DNA from: Gordionus sp. m RMFG-2023
Taxonomy: Eukaryota; Nematomorpha; Gordioida; Chordodea; Parachordodidae
Assembly (NCBI RefSeq): GCF_954871325.1
Contig: NC_088777.1
Coordinates: 16,593,366 to 16,657,365, forward strand
Direction: 5' to 3'
Length of the DNA: 64,000 nt
Position 1 is the first letter of the stretch. The number at the start of each line of letters is the position of its first letter. This document shows, piece after piece, positions 1 through 12,445 of the stretch. The translations under genes were made by a program, and so were the position numbers. The notes under the pieces are model-generated. The model was given only the letters and a program-made list of their open reading frames with translations, had not been told where the DNA came from and ran no database searches.

Positions 1-780
1 TATTTAAAAAAAAAGATAAAATTGAAATTTAATATTGATAAAAATTATTATATAAAACGCTATTATTTAAAACGCAATATTTATAATATAATAAAAAAAA
101 TAAAAATAAAACGCGACCAATATTTATTTCTTCCAAATATTCAATATTTGATAAATTTATTCTGCTTCAATTATTCTTAATCAAATTCGTTATTCGTTAA
201 ATTAATTCTATTTCGTTTACTCGACGAATCTTATTCTATTACGACGTTATTCAATAATATCTACATTCTAAAATCATTAATCTTCATATATATTTAATAA
301 CAAATAATGATAATAACAATTTTAAAAAATTGATAATATTAACCATTGAGATATGAAGCTTACGATTTAAACAAGCCAATGATTAAGACGACATACGCAA
401 CAACTTGACAATCAAATGATAAATCATTTGGACGACAAGCTTACTATGACAGCTCAGATGGATTATGGGAAGGCTTTTCAGAAGAAGGGGAATGTTAATC
501 GAGATTGACTTTTTAAATTTTGTTTAACTTAAATTGTTTTTATTTTAAACATGTTAGCCTTTAACTATGTATTTCGTTTAAATTGTCTTTTTTATAATAT
601 ATATATATATATACCTTATTTTATATTTATTTTTAGTATCATTTTTAGTTTTAGAATAAATTTATTATAAATAAAAATCACCACCGTTATTTCTATCACC
701 CATGTTATCTCTATATTACACTATTATATTAAATTTCACACTCCCTTGTAATTTAGCCAATAGATCCTACACAGTTGGTA
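1..780. other. AT-rich, no gene seen
   Basis: Contains a short TA microsatellite near 597-615. No coding or repeat structure recognised. Confidence 0.6.
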
Positions 781-785
781 CTATC

Positions 786-910
786 AGTGTCTACGAGCGT
801 GAAGGGTAGGAACAGTTTGCATCTAAAAAATTTTGAGGGGTGTAAGGGGTAGGATATTAGGGTGGTAAACTAGGGGTAGGATAAATATGGGGGGGGGGGG
901 ATTATCTATT
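786..910. repeat. Partial MITE end related to 28875-29424
   Basis: cagtgtctacgagcgtgaag followed by G-rich blocks (gaggggtgtaaggggtagg) and a 12-base G run mirror the C-rich end of the 28875-29424 element. Its other end was not found. The spaced G-runs could form a quadruplex, but that is only a pattern. Confidence 0.6.
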
Positions 911-1287
911 AAATTTTTAGATAAAAAATGCAAAATGTATTGCTGTAAAAATTAATACCTTTATTATAGACCTATTATAATACAATGATATTGGTTAAAA
1001 TTCAAACAAATCAAAATATGGCACACAAACACAATCATAGACATTATTTTCCAAATAAAACTATTTATGGATCATTTTTTGGCTATCCTTTTAAATGTAA
1101 TTTAAAAGGGTTAAAAATTCTAGTAAACTAATATTTGTGCATAACAATATACCACAGTGTTGACCAGATTTAATAGAAAACACATATTTTTTAATTTATT
1201 TGAAAATAAAATTATTTGACTTGTAAAAAATTGTTAAAATAACACATTTATATATTTTTATCAATTTAGTATAATAATTTTATTTGA

Positions 1288-1445
1288 AACCCCAGGCATG
1301 CTAGAAATGATATTACATAAAAACGGTTAAATATTATTAACACGATTCTTCAGTAGCTTTATCAAATATATCTTAAAATCTATATTCCAAATTTCATATA
1401 TTTCGTTTGAGTAGTTTTTTTAAGATATAAGCATTTTGTGACTGA
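1288..1445. repeat. Dispersed repeat, inverted partner at 41570-41735
   Basis: About 160 bp that recurs in reverse complement at 41570-41735 within PI3K intron 5: gtcacaaaatgcttatatct and agatatatttgatagagcta there match the complement here. Non-coding; family unknown. Confidence 0.7.
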
Positions 1446-1931
1446 AGTATTGCTTCAAAATTCTTTTTTACTTGATTACCATTGTTTGTTTCACTTAAAA
1501 TATTAATTTCACCACTCTTATTAATTAAATAATTCATCGCTTGCAATTACAGCAGTTGGTTTTTCTTTTTTATTCTTTAAAAGAGAATCCTTCATGGCCA
1601 TAGAAGTAAATTCTAAAACACAGTCACTTTATTTGTTGTCTCATCAAGAATCACATTATAAACGTCAATCATGTATATGATAATCATGATAATATAATCC
1701 AAATAACCTGTAATATAAAATATAATAATCTTATAAAGCATTTATCACAGTGTGAATATTAGACCAGCAATATTCAAAAGGTGAGTTTGCCCCAATTTCA
1801 ATGATACAAAAATTTAGAGGGACAAATTCTTAAGTATTGGTAAATTTTTTTGCCAAATTACAAATATATTATTTATTTTTGAATTTATGCATATATTTAC
1901 AAACTTCTAATTGAAATAAATTACATACTAA

Positions 1932-4900
1932 TTGATCTATACCAAACTTGCCCTACTTCTTTACGGGGCATGCACAGGTATTACAAGGAACGCATTTCCT
2001 GGTAATCCGTTCAATATCATTGCCCATACCAGGCCACCATACATATTCCCGAGCCCAAGATTTCATCTTGTCCCGACCTTGATGTCCGGCATGCAATACA
2101 TTTATAATTTTACTCCGTAATTTATAAGGAATTACTGCCCTGTTTCCCCTCATAACACAATCATCAACAATTAACAATTCTTTTTCAATTTTTTTAAAAC
2201 TTTTACCATTATTTCCCCACTGTTTTTTCCCCGTTAAATATAATTTTACCTGACTCAGTTCTCTATCTTTCAAAGTACTGACTTTAAGGTCTTCCCAATT
2301 GGTAGGACCCCCTTTGAGCATATGTGAAAGCGAACAAACTAGGGCTTTCTTTCTCATTATCCCGGACCTTATTTTGATCCAATTCACAACTTCCCCCATC
2401 CAGCCCTAATCGGGACAAAATATCAAACAATTCTCTTTGCCTTGACGATATCTAATCTCCACGTTAAAACTGACCAGCAACCAACGTTAGAGTCGGGGAG
2501 ATAGCATCAACTCCCGGTTGTCCTTTCTGAATAAGTGAATCAACGGTTTGTGGTCAGTAAAAATTACAAATTTTTTACCAATCAAATATTCACAACATTT
2601 TGTCAACCCAAAAATTACGGCCAAAGCCTCCTGTTCAATCACAGAATACCTCGTTTCAACATCTCGAAAAACTCGCGAGAAAAATATGATGGGTCTCTCT
2701 AAGCCCTCTATTACATGTAATAACGCACCACCAACCCCTTTATTCGAGGCATCTACTGCCATACTGATTTCCAAATCGTTATTGAAACATACCAAAATCG
2801 GTTCGTTTCCAATTTTTTCTTTTAAATTTTCAAAAGCCGTTTTCTGTTCAATTGCCCATTCAAAATGACTTACCTTCTTTAATAAATCATATAACGGCGC
2901 AGCTACCTTCGCAAAATCCTCTATGAAACGATGATAGTAATTCACCATACCCAAAAAGGATTGCACCTCAGCCTTAGTACTGGGCTGCTTTATATTCGAT
3001 ATATTTTTCAAATTTTTATCCAAAAGTTTCACCTCAATCCCATTAATTTGATGCCCTATAATTAACCTCGGTTACCACAATAACACTTTTTTCTCTGCTT
3101 GCTCTCAAGCCTTTATCACTAATTCTCTTAAAAACCTCTTCCAGACGATGATTATGTTGATTTGGCGTAGCCCGTGACCAACAAATCGTCCATGTAATAA
3201 AATATGCCTTCCAAACCTTGGAACGATGCCATTGTACGCTGAAAAATAGGTGCGGATACGCTTTATCCAAAAGGCAATCTACCAAAAGCAAACAAGCCTT
3301 TAGGCGTCGTTATCGTCAGCAATTTGCAAATTTTCTCCTTCAACGGTAATTGTAAATATGCCGAAGAAAAATCCACTTTAGAAAAATATTTCGCACCCTT
3401 TAAATTGGCCAATATTTCTTCAATTCTGGGTAAGGGATACTTAACATCCACAACCCAACGGTTTACAGTGACTCGAAAATCAGCGCAATAATCTCAACTT
3501 TCCATTGGATTTCTTTACGGGAACTAAAGGTGTTGCCCATTCACTATATTCCACCGGAGCAATAATACCTTCTTTCACTTAACTGTCTAATTCATCATCG
3601 ACTTCTTTTTCCATTCAAAAGAAACTCGTCGACATGCAAGAAAAATAGGCGAGAATCCCTCTTTTAATTTTACCTCCACTTGATAATCATTAAGACAACC
3701 TAACTTGTCTTCGAAAATTATTTCATATTTCTTCATTAAAAGAGATATATCCTCACGCATTTTATGTAATTCATTAATGTCAATAGCAACCATATGGTTT
3801 GCATTAATGTTAATATTGTCCTCAACCATTAATTCCGTGGAATTTACATACCTATCAGAATTAAGGGCTGAATTCCCCTCTTTTACGGTTAAATCCGTCC
3901 CTTCTATTTCATCAATTTTTTTCCGAGCATTATTAGCAATATTTTTGTTTTTAGTCTCATTTAGGGCTGAACCATTATGTATGGCAAAAATATTCCAATA
4001 ATTATTGAAAGGACCTAACTGAACAATTCAATCCCACCCCATGATAGTCTCCACATCTTTCTTCACTACCCATAAATCTAGGAAAAACGTGGTATCATGG
4101 AGAATTACTACCAACTTAGTTTTCCCCAAAACTACAATTTCCGACCCATCAAACTGCCTGACGCACATAGATTCTCTTCCCAGTATGCCTCCAGGTCAAT
4201 ACTTATAATAATTTTTCCTAGACATTATTGAAATGCTAGCCCCTGTGTCGAACAACATGTCGATGTCCCTCGAGTCAACTCTTACAGTAACTCTCGGACA
4301 AGGACAAGGTTCGACCAATCGCTCAGTCATTAAAATCTCATATGTTTTAATTGACTGATCCATATTTATTTCATTTGAAACATCAGTTTCATGAGAATTC
4401 ACATTTGAACATAAATTCAACTCTGAATTTAGAGGTTCATTTATATTTTTTTAAACAATATCACAGGGATATCTTTTCCATTCGAACGTATTATCCCTTT
4501 TATCGGAATATTTAACAATACCCTTAGGATATTTCCCCCATCTATAATTATTAGAAGCTTCATTATTTTTATTTTTATCATCAGGATAAAAAAATTTCTG
4601 TTAAAACCACGGCTTTTATGAGAATTATATCTCATTTCAGATTGGTTATTTAATTTATTACTATTTCTACCTCCAGATCCTCTACCTACTATATGATTAC
4701 ACTTGCAATCATATAGTCAATTTTCGGTACAATTTATGGCTACATGTCCCGGTTTGTTACACTTAAAACACAAACGGGATTTACCATAATTCGATTGTGG
4801 AACCTCCAATTTATTCTGTTGGTACCGGAAATTTTTCTAACATTAAAATTTTCTAGTATCGATTTCCTTAACGGAAAACCCTCACGAAAATTTTGTTCTT

Positions 4901-6441
4901 TGACCACACAGGTCTCTACCTTGTGGGCCCTATACCCACATCGGGTTCATTTCAAATCTTCAAAGATTTTTTTATTCCCGGAGAAAAAATTTTTTCCATC
5001 TGACCCCGTCGGAACACATATTTGGTCTTTACCCCCATTACTATTCAAATTAATTAATTTATGCATATCTTGATAGATGATCTTAATCAACTCTTTCATT
5101 TCTTTCAGTTCCCGGAGGATAACCACAGATCTCTCCACCATTTCCAAACGATCATCGTTATTACATTTCAACATTTCCACCATTTCTCGTCTGCTGTTCT
5201 TGATTTCATTTAAAACCTCATTTAAATTACTTTCTAAGACCGAATTTTTTTTCCAACAATCAGCCGACACTGGAGTGTCTCTTTTCCAATTAACATGTAC
5301 TTTGGTCGCAACCAAAGTACATTTTCCAAATAAAAAATTCAAAATAATATAAATTAAATATATAATTACTATTAATCCTAATGTAATTAAATGATGGCTT
5401 ATATCCAATTCATTAATGTTCTGATACTATAACCCATATCCTTAAGGATGGCAACTTTATTAATAAAACTAGGCTTAGGATACTTATCAAGAAAATCAAT
5501 AAATCACAAGTACCCTAAAAATGAGGGAATTTACAAAAAATCAAAGAGCCTACGAAAAATATTAGAACCAACAACCAAAGGCTTACACAGATATCTCAAT
5601 AATACTTCGATATATCTTACTCAAAGCCAAAAATAGAATGTGATAGTTTTAAAATAATTTCGAACTTTTATATTGTAAAACCTTTTATTCAAATAAATTT
5701 GCAAAAATATAATCTTTTATAATAATGACGAATAAATTTTTATATCAATTTTAAGCACAAAAAAAAATTAATAATGTAAAAATTAATATCGCAGAAAAAA
5801 ATTAATCATATTTTTTAGTGGTAGATTCATTTTCCAAATGGATAGAATATGCCGAAGTGCATGTTTATACCTCTAAAATAGTTATTAAAAAATTACGGGA
5901 ATTATATGCTCGGTTCGGTTTTCCCGACACAATAGTGTCTGACGGTGGTCCCGCCTTTGTAAGTGAGGAGTTCAAACAGTTTTGTGCTGAGTCACATACC
6001 AAACATATTCTTATGCCACCGTATCATCCCAGCTCGAATGGACAAGCTGAAAGGATGGTAGCGATTGTTAAAAATTGGATTAGAAAGGCTGGTAATCGTA
6101 AGGATGAGGCTTACATGTCTAAATTATATTACCTTAATTCTCGCAATCGAGAGGGGGTTACACCGGTGGAGTTATTTTTAGGAAGACGAACACGAGGTCC
6201 CTTAGATTTATTGAAACCAAAGGGGAAATTTATTACCTCAGTGGGAATAAAATTAGGGGTAAAATTTTTAGTGGGCCAGGAGGTTTGGGCCAGATTGTTT
6301 GCTAACCGGGGAAAGAAATGGGAAAGGGGTCGAGTAGTAGTAAACCGGGGTCCAAAATTAAGTGAAATTTTGTTAATAACCGGAGTTACTGAGATCCGTT
6401 ATCATGATCACATGAAATTAGAGGAAAATAAGAAGGGGTAA
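1932..6441 (-). mobile_element. Ty3/Gypsy LTR-retroelement fossil, rearranged
   Basis: Old Metaviridae-type element. Parts on the minus strand from right to left: gag-like region with a coiled, charged segment (about 5408-4440), protease-like region (4196-4420), reverse transcriptase and RNase H (about 2487-3830), and the integrase zinc-binding region (1953-2399). The integrase core and C-terminal part lie on the plus strand (5818-6441), so the copy is rearranged as well as broken. It has many breaks. No LTR pair was recognised at either end. It is of a different family from the Gypsy copies at 16.1-18.3 and 54.0-58.3 kb. Confidence 0.82.
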
Positions 6442-6639
6442 GTATTATGGGGAGATATACTCAATTTTTTTTTTCAGAATGAATCTTAAAGGTACTAATT
6501 AAACGGTTTATATCGTGTCAGGGTTCAGTATAATGGGTCAGTTTTGGATTTGTGGTTCAATATATACAAGTTTTTGTGGTAAATTTCGGTCCAATTTTAT
6601 GGTTCAATTGAGACAGGTTAATTAAAAAGTTTTTCACCA

Positions 6640-7240
6640 TTTTAATGATAGTGGAAAAGAATAAGGATTGGGGGATTCGCCTGATTGATCTAATATTGGT
6701 ATATAGATAATTTTTGTTTGGTAAGAAAAGTTTTTCTTTTTGGTTGTCAAAGAATTTTCTTTGTCTAACCAGAGGCCAGGGTAGATGGTCATTTGAAAAG
6801 AAAAATTTGAAAATTACCGTAGAGAAGAAAATAAAAAGGATTGGGGGATTCGCCTGATTGAACTAACATTGGTGTAGAGGATTTTTGTTTGGTATGGTTT
6901 GACTTATAAAAACTTTTTCTTATAAAGAGTAAAAAAGAAAATTTTTTTTTGTATGTTTGTTTTGTCTACCAGACGCCAGGGTAGATGGTGGCTTAAAAAA
7001 AAATTTTTTTTTTTTTTGAAAATTGCCATTATGTTATAAGTCAATTAGAGAAGAAAAGAATAGGGATGATTCGCCTGATTGATCTAATATTTGAATAGAA
7101 AAGTTTTCTTTTTGTGTTATTAAAAAAGTTTTTGTTTGGTCATGTCTATGTTTTGATTATTCACATTGATAAAAAGTTTTTTTTCAATCGGCAGTGTCTG
7201 CCAGTTGTTATTTTTTTTATCTGGTTTTATGTTGTGGTCA
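6640..7240 (+). repeat. Imperfect tandem repeats, three units
   Basis: Three imperfect direct repeats start at about 6664, 6835 and 7056, each opening with a gggattcgcctgattga core and followed by T-rich tracts and a ccaggGTAGATGGT-like stretch (the last in the first two units). A fourth, diverged core (ggggattcgcatgactggg) lies at about 8704, beyond the transposon at 7401-8519, which appears to split the array. Function unknown; possibly the untranslated or terminal region of the neighbouring Gypsy fossil. Confidence 0.6.
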
Positions 7241-7550
7241 GACGTTAAAGTATATATTTGTTGGAAAGAAAATACAGTATCAATTTGGTGAATGACTTTT
7301 TTTTATTATGGTGCTTCATAACATATATTACAGGGTAAGATATTATAATAAAAACAAAAAGTTAAAAGAATGAAACAGTATGTGTCTTTATTCTTACATA
7401 ATACTTAAAAAATAAATGACGATTCATTAATATATAACAAAACAAACACTACAAAAATACATATGGTAAAATTTTAATGTAATTTTTTTGCATTTATAAT
7501 TTTTATATTACTTAAATTTTTTTATATAAAATACAGTTTAATATTTTTTT

Positions 7551-7730
7551 CAAATGTTTAATATATGACAAATTTTATATAGTAATACAAATAATACAAA
7601 TTCATTTACATCAAATCCTGATCCTGTTTATTCTAATTCACAAATGTTTAATATACGACAAATTTTATATACTAACACGAATAATACAAATTCATTTACA
7701 TCAAATCCTGATCCTATTTATTCTAATTCA
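7551..7730 (+). repeat. 90-bp tandem duplication inside the transposon
   Basis: Two consecutive 90-bp units (7551-7640 and 7641-7730) beginning caaatgttta, with only a few differences. The second unit covers the N-terminal codons of the transposase frame. Confidence 0.85.
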
Positions 7731-8345
7731 ATACCTAATATATCTGCTACAAATAATTCCCATTATATCAATTCTCCCTTATTGTATAAAAATATTGAAT
7801 ATAGCCAGAGAAAAAATATTTTTCTTAGACGAGACAGGCATAAATTTACATGTTGTACCTGTTTACGCCTGGGCACCATACAATGTTATGCCAACTGTTA
7901 AAGTCCCACCATCTAATGGTAAAAATTTAAGTATATTATGTACTATGGGAATCGAAGGTGTCATACTTTATCGCATCATCGAGGGAGCTTATAATAGTCT
8001 ACTATTTCGAAAATATATGATAGAACTAATTAATATCATACCAAGGGATGCAGTTATTATTATAGACAATGCATCCATCCATAAAAGTCACCTCATTGAT
8101 AGTTTTAAAGTGCGAGTAGAATTTCGCTCCCCTATTCGCCTCAACTTAATCCAATAGAGATTTTCTTTGGCGTATTATAAAATAAATATAGGTCAATGAA
8201 TCCCCGACCAAATACAAGAAACGAAATCGTTCATAATGTAACATCAATTCTTAATGAATTTACTATTCCTTATGACTTTTCAAGTTATTATAATAAAATG
8301 CATCAATATTTGGAGAATGGTTATCGAGGACAACCACTGAATTAA
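7644..8345 (+). pseudogene. DDE transposase (IS630/Tc1 type), frameshifted
   Basis: Catalytic blocks in order: FFLDETGINLH (first Asp), YAWAPYN, IIIDNASIHKS (second Asp) and, after a one-base frame change near 8133, PYSPQLNPIEIFF (Glu), giving roughly DD34E spacing. The C-terminal tail ends YLENGYRGQPLN near 8343. The N-terminal part starts at 7644 in a different frame, joined at about 7797. It lies within inverted ends at 7401-8519. At least two frame changes, so probably inactive. Confidence 0.8.
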
Positions 8346-9202
8346 AGTAAATTTATAAAAATATAATTTATATTTAAATATATTTAAAGGAATATAGAAA
8401 ATCGGAATACATAAAGAAAAAACGAAAATTAAAATATCCAATTTTTTATATTTTAATGCATTTTTTAAATCTGTTTTGTCATACATTATATATTTGATCG
8501 TCATTTATTTTTTGAGTATTATATAAAAATAAAAAAACATATGGTTAAATCTTTTTAATTTTTTGCTTTTATTATATTAATTTACCCTGTAAAAAGAGAA
8601 TCTTTAACATTTGGCAAAAAAAAATTTTTTTGTTAAATATTTTTTTTCCCAGCCCTTCTGTTTGTTTTTCTTCTAACTTATTTATATATATATGATATTG
8701 ACCTGGGGATTCGCATGACTGGGTTAGTTGTTTTGGATAAAATATTTTCCCCCTTTTTCGTGGCATAAATATAATTAGTATTTTTTTTTGAACGGTCACT
8801 TATGATAATTTATTCTCTTTTATATTTTTTTGTAATAAATAATTTATTAATAGAAATGAAAAATATCGGCAGTCATATTAAATCTAATAATATCAGCTTG
8901 GTAAAATTTCTGTTTCAGGTTATACTATTTCCCCAAGGTATAATACAAAATAGGCTATTTTAGATCCAAAAAATTCTATAAATCTTGATGCTGAAGGCTC
9001 CATCTTATCGTGCAGACTTTTTGAAGTTTCTTTTTTCCTGTAACACAAGAAAGCTCAGAAGTAATTATACTCAGCAATCTGTCTATTTGGATATCTGTTG
9101 AATATTTTATACACTCTAAAAATTCTAATTATTGTTATTAATAGAGATAAATTAAATAGAATTTTGTTTATAAAATTTTCTTATATCCATCAGCGTTTTA
9201 GG

Positions 9203-9979
9203 TAGGGATGCACCGATATTTTTTATCGGATCGGGCCGATATTTCATCCATTTATAAATATCGATTATCGGCCAATACTATAAAATTTTCCGATCCGATA
9301 TAAAATGGTGACTTTAACAAAAATAAAATGTTATAAAATTTTTAAAAAAGATTATATCTAAAATCAATTATTTTTATAAATAAATCGAAATCCATTTATA
9401 TATATATTTTTGTAATAATAATAATTAATTAATATACATTCTGCCATATTGTTATTTTTTTGCACATTCTGTTTAAAAGTGTGCGGTAATCTCTTCAGAA
9501 TCTGTTTTTAGTGAAGATGATGATATTGACAGTTACCATCGCCTCAGGCTGACCTCTGATAAATTGGTTTTGGTATTTCTAAAAAGAAATCTTCGATATA
9601 TTAATATTAAATATTATTTTAAACATTTATTTCAAATTTCATAATATTGTTTATTACTTATTATATAGATTAATGTTATTACTTATTATATAAAAGTGAT
9701 TTAACAATAAAAATATTTTATATACTTTTGCAATTGAATTGAATATAAACTATAACTGATGATTGTAATATATTTAAATAACATAAGTTATGGTATAGTT
9801 AAATTATATATGTTATACTAATAAAAAGTATTTTAAAAATTAAAACCATTGGTATCTTTACAGAATACAAAATTAGATATGATATCGGATCGGTAATCGG
9901 CCGATATCAATTTAATATCGGGAATATCGGATCGAATCGGCCTTCAAAAAGTGGTATCGGTACATTCCCCCCCCCCCTA
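9203..9979 (+). mobile_element. Internally deleted hAT element retaining the transposase C-terminus
   Basis: Left end tagggatgcaccgata and right end tatcggtacattc plus a C-run and ta, flanked by a perfect 8-bp duplication gttttagg (9195-9202, 9980-9987). Many (a)tcggccgat subterminal repeats. At about 9490-9600 the plus strand reads SESVFSEDDDIDSYHRLRLT then DKLVLVFLKRNL, the hAT dimerisation region (family SERVFS...RLTPDK...VFL..NL). The rest of the transposase is gone. Confidence 0.85.
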
Positions 9980-9987
9980 GTTTTAGG

Positions 9988-11035
9988 TTTAAAATATGTA
10001 AGAAAATAAACTTGTACATTAAAAAATTAATATATAAAAAATATATATATAAATTAGTTTTAACTTTTGTTAATATTTAGAATAGATTATAACCTATTTG
10101 AGATAGAATACTTTAAAATTCACTTCATAAAGCTTTTAACGCGTTTACCATTATAGATCGATTATTAACTTCATTGGATTAGTGAATTCATATATTTAAG
10201 ATCAAACCTAGATAGACTCCTATTCGTTGGTCTTCAAAAAATCAATTCAAAATTATTGGTGGATGTTTTAAAGAGGGAAAATATTATTTTAAAGGTTCAA
10301 AATGTTTATAAAGTTTCTGAAAGAACAAGTGAAAACCTTTTGTAGGGACATCTTTTATGAGACTTGCCTATTTAGTTATGAATTTATTATTTCTTTAAGC
10401 TCTTTTTGGTTAAAAAAGGTATTTCCGGTATTAAAATTTTTATTCCAAAAGTTAAATTTTTTCAACTATCATAAGTGTTGGATTTTATAGGGTACAACTA
10501 CCGATGACGTTACCGCTTGTGTATTCTTCTTCTTTCCCTTTTTTGGTGTAATAAAAAAATAACAGATGCATAGAATAAAATATACAGATGTTTTTTCAAT
10601 ATTAATTAATTTATTATTTCATAAATAACCTAAATATTTTATGAATTCTGGCTATGCCTATGATATACCCATTTTTTACGAAAAATTCAGGACAATTAAA
10701 TAATTTTTGCATTGCTATTCAGAATTACATATCGATTCACTAATTTTTTAAAATGACCTATGAATGACAGATGTCAGGCAGGTGTGAGACAGCAAATGAT
10801 ACTTTTGCCTTTTAAATTTTTAGTATATCATTAAAAAAAAGTTTTAACAAAATGAATCTGACAATTATATCTAGTGTCGCTTGATATAATAACTGAAAGT
10901 ATCTTGTATAACATGATAATCCATTTAATGATTCTTAAGAAAATAGATATGCATACAATTAATATTAAAAATTAAATTAAATTAGATTATTTTTCATCAT
11001 TTTTAGAGTATTTATGCTAGTGTTCTTAATTGGTT
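9988..11035. other. AT-rich, no gene seen
   Basis: Only a 62-codon open stretch (10302-10490) of Phe/Leu/Lys-rich composition without family features, taken as chance. Confidence 0.55.
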
Positions 11036-11039
11036 GGTT

Positions 11040-11225
11040 GTGTAAGACCCAGACCTGGGGTTTGGGTCTAAAAATCGACTAAACCAGCTTTGAGCATGAA
11101 CCCCGAGAGACCCGGAGTTTAGACCCATCTTTATGACCCAGGATCTAGAACCAGGGTTCATGTCCGTGGTTTAGACCCGTGGTTCAGACCTCTGGTTTAG
11201 ACCCGGGGTTCAGATAAACGAAAAC
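11040..11225. repeat. Short degenerate tandem repeat (ggtttagaccc-like)
   Basis: About seven loosely spaced copies of an 11-13 bp motif around tttagaccc and ggttcagacc over 185 bp, much more GC-rich than its surroundings. Likely a minisatellite or the core of an unrecognised repeat. It superficially resembles telomere-like units but is not a regular array. Confidence 0.6.
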
Positions 11226-12445
11226 TAAAAAAAAAATTCTCGTTTATTAATCTTAAATCTTATTATACATTCTAATAATAAATTAAAACTATGTCTATTA
11301 ATATTATACTTTAATTTCATTTTCTAAGCATTTAAATATTTGTTTAAATTGGGGTGCTTTTGATTGGAGTAAATTTGACCTAGCCATTTTTTCTCTTACA
11401 GATTATGTTAAATTCACATTTATAATTATTAGTTAATATATAGTCAACCCTCTTCAAAACTTGGGATCTATAGGATATCTACTACAACTTTACTAAATTT
11501 TTTTCGACAATTATCTCTTGAACACATTATTTTTTAAACTTTGCCATAATTATCCTCGCATGCTTTTTTAAAAGTATTTTTGAAGTTTATTTTTTTTATT
11601 TATTAACATATAAATTTTTTTTATTAAATTTAAATTTCAATATATTTTTAAAAATGATTTATTAAAAATAAATTTTCTGTTTTTTTAAATATTTTTCAAG
11701 TTAAGTTTATTTATTATTTTTTTCCAGTGTTGTGATGATTTAATAAAACATGTTGACGATTAAATTAAAAATAAAAACTTTTAAAAACTTGATAGAAAAT
11801 GTTGGGAAAAACATTATTATTTATTAAAAAATTTAACTTAAATTAAAACTTCTAATAATTTTTTTTTTAATTTCATGACAATTGTAATTTTAAACTTCTT
11901 CAAACCAAATATATTTTTAGCCTAAAAAATCGGCTAGAATAAGTTTTTTAGCTGAAAACTATCACTCTGGCTTTTCGGGGTTATTCTTAAAAAGATAGAG
12001 GCTCAAACTTGTTGGAAAAAATTAATATAAATTAAAACGCCTTAATGTTAATGGATTTTCTTCGGCAAGTGAGTTTGCCTGTATTTAGCCATTACCCAAT
12101 TATAGGAATTACACAAGCTATATTAAAAGTGTAAATTGAAGATTTTATATATTTTGACTTCAGAATAGGTAGGACAAAAAATGTTTGTTTATTTATACCC
12201 CCCCCCCCCAAACCTTACATAAAAACGATTCAAAAGTATTCTATATATTCTATTCAAGCACAATCTTGCCGAATTTAGGAACTAATTTTAACAAATATAC
12301 TTGTCTAAGATACATTTCTAAAATTTATATAAAAATCACTATGTGTTTAAAAAATAGCGATAAATTTAAACAAATCTGGCTAGAAAGTTTGTATCTAATT
12401 CTGAACTAGAATAGTATAGCTGGAAATAATCGCTTGGCTAACCAA
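11226..12445. other. AT-rich, no gene seen
   Basis: Contains a C-run at about 12199 and a 74-codon open stretch (12185-12409) that looks random. Nothing recognised. Confidence 0.55.

Larger units (their letters stand above)
7401..8519 (+). mobile_element. Tc1/mariner/IS630-type DNA transposon
   Basis: A 1.12 kb element with 23-bp inverted ends (7401-7423 and 8497-8519, one mismatch; core aaaaaataaatgacgat), flanked by TA on both sides (7399-7400, 8520-8521) as expected for this superfamily. It holds one transposase frame on the plus strand. Small for an autonomous member. Confidence 0.82.

Noticed and set aside
5285-5330. Short inverted repeat around tactttggtcgcaaccaaag
   Set aside because: It lies in the gag-like region of the Gypsy fossil; a 12-bp stem with a small loop is not enough to claim a regulatory element.
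8572-8799. 75-codon minus-strand open stretch beginning MTVQKKILIIFMPRKRGK
   Set aside because: It overlaps the diverged fourth unit of the tandem repeat on the other strand and has no recognisable domain.
10302-12409. Open stretches at 10302-10490 and 12185-12409
   Set aside because: Short, AT-driven composition, no conserved motif, no splice context.
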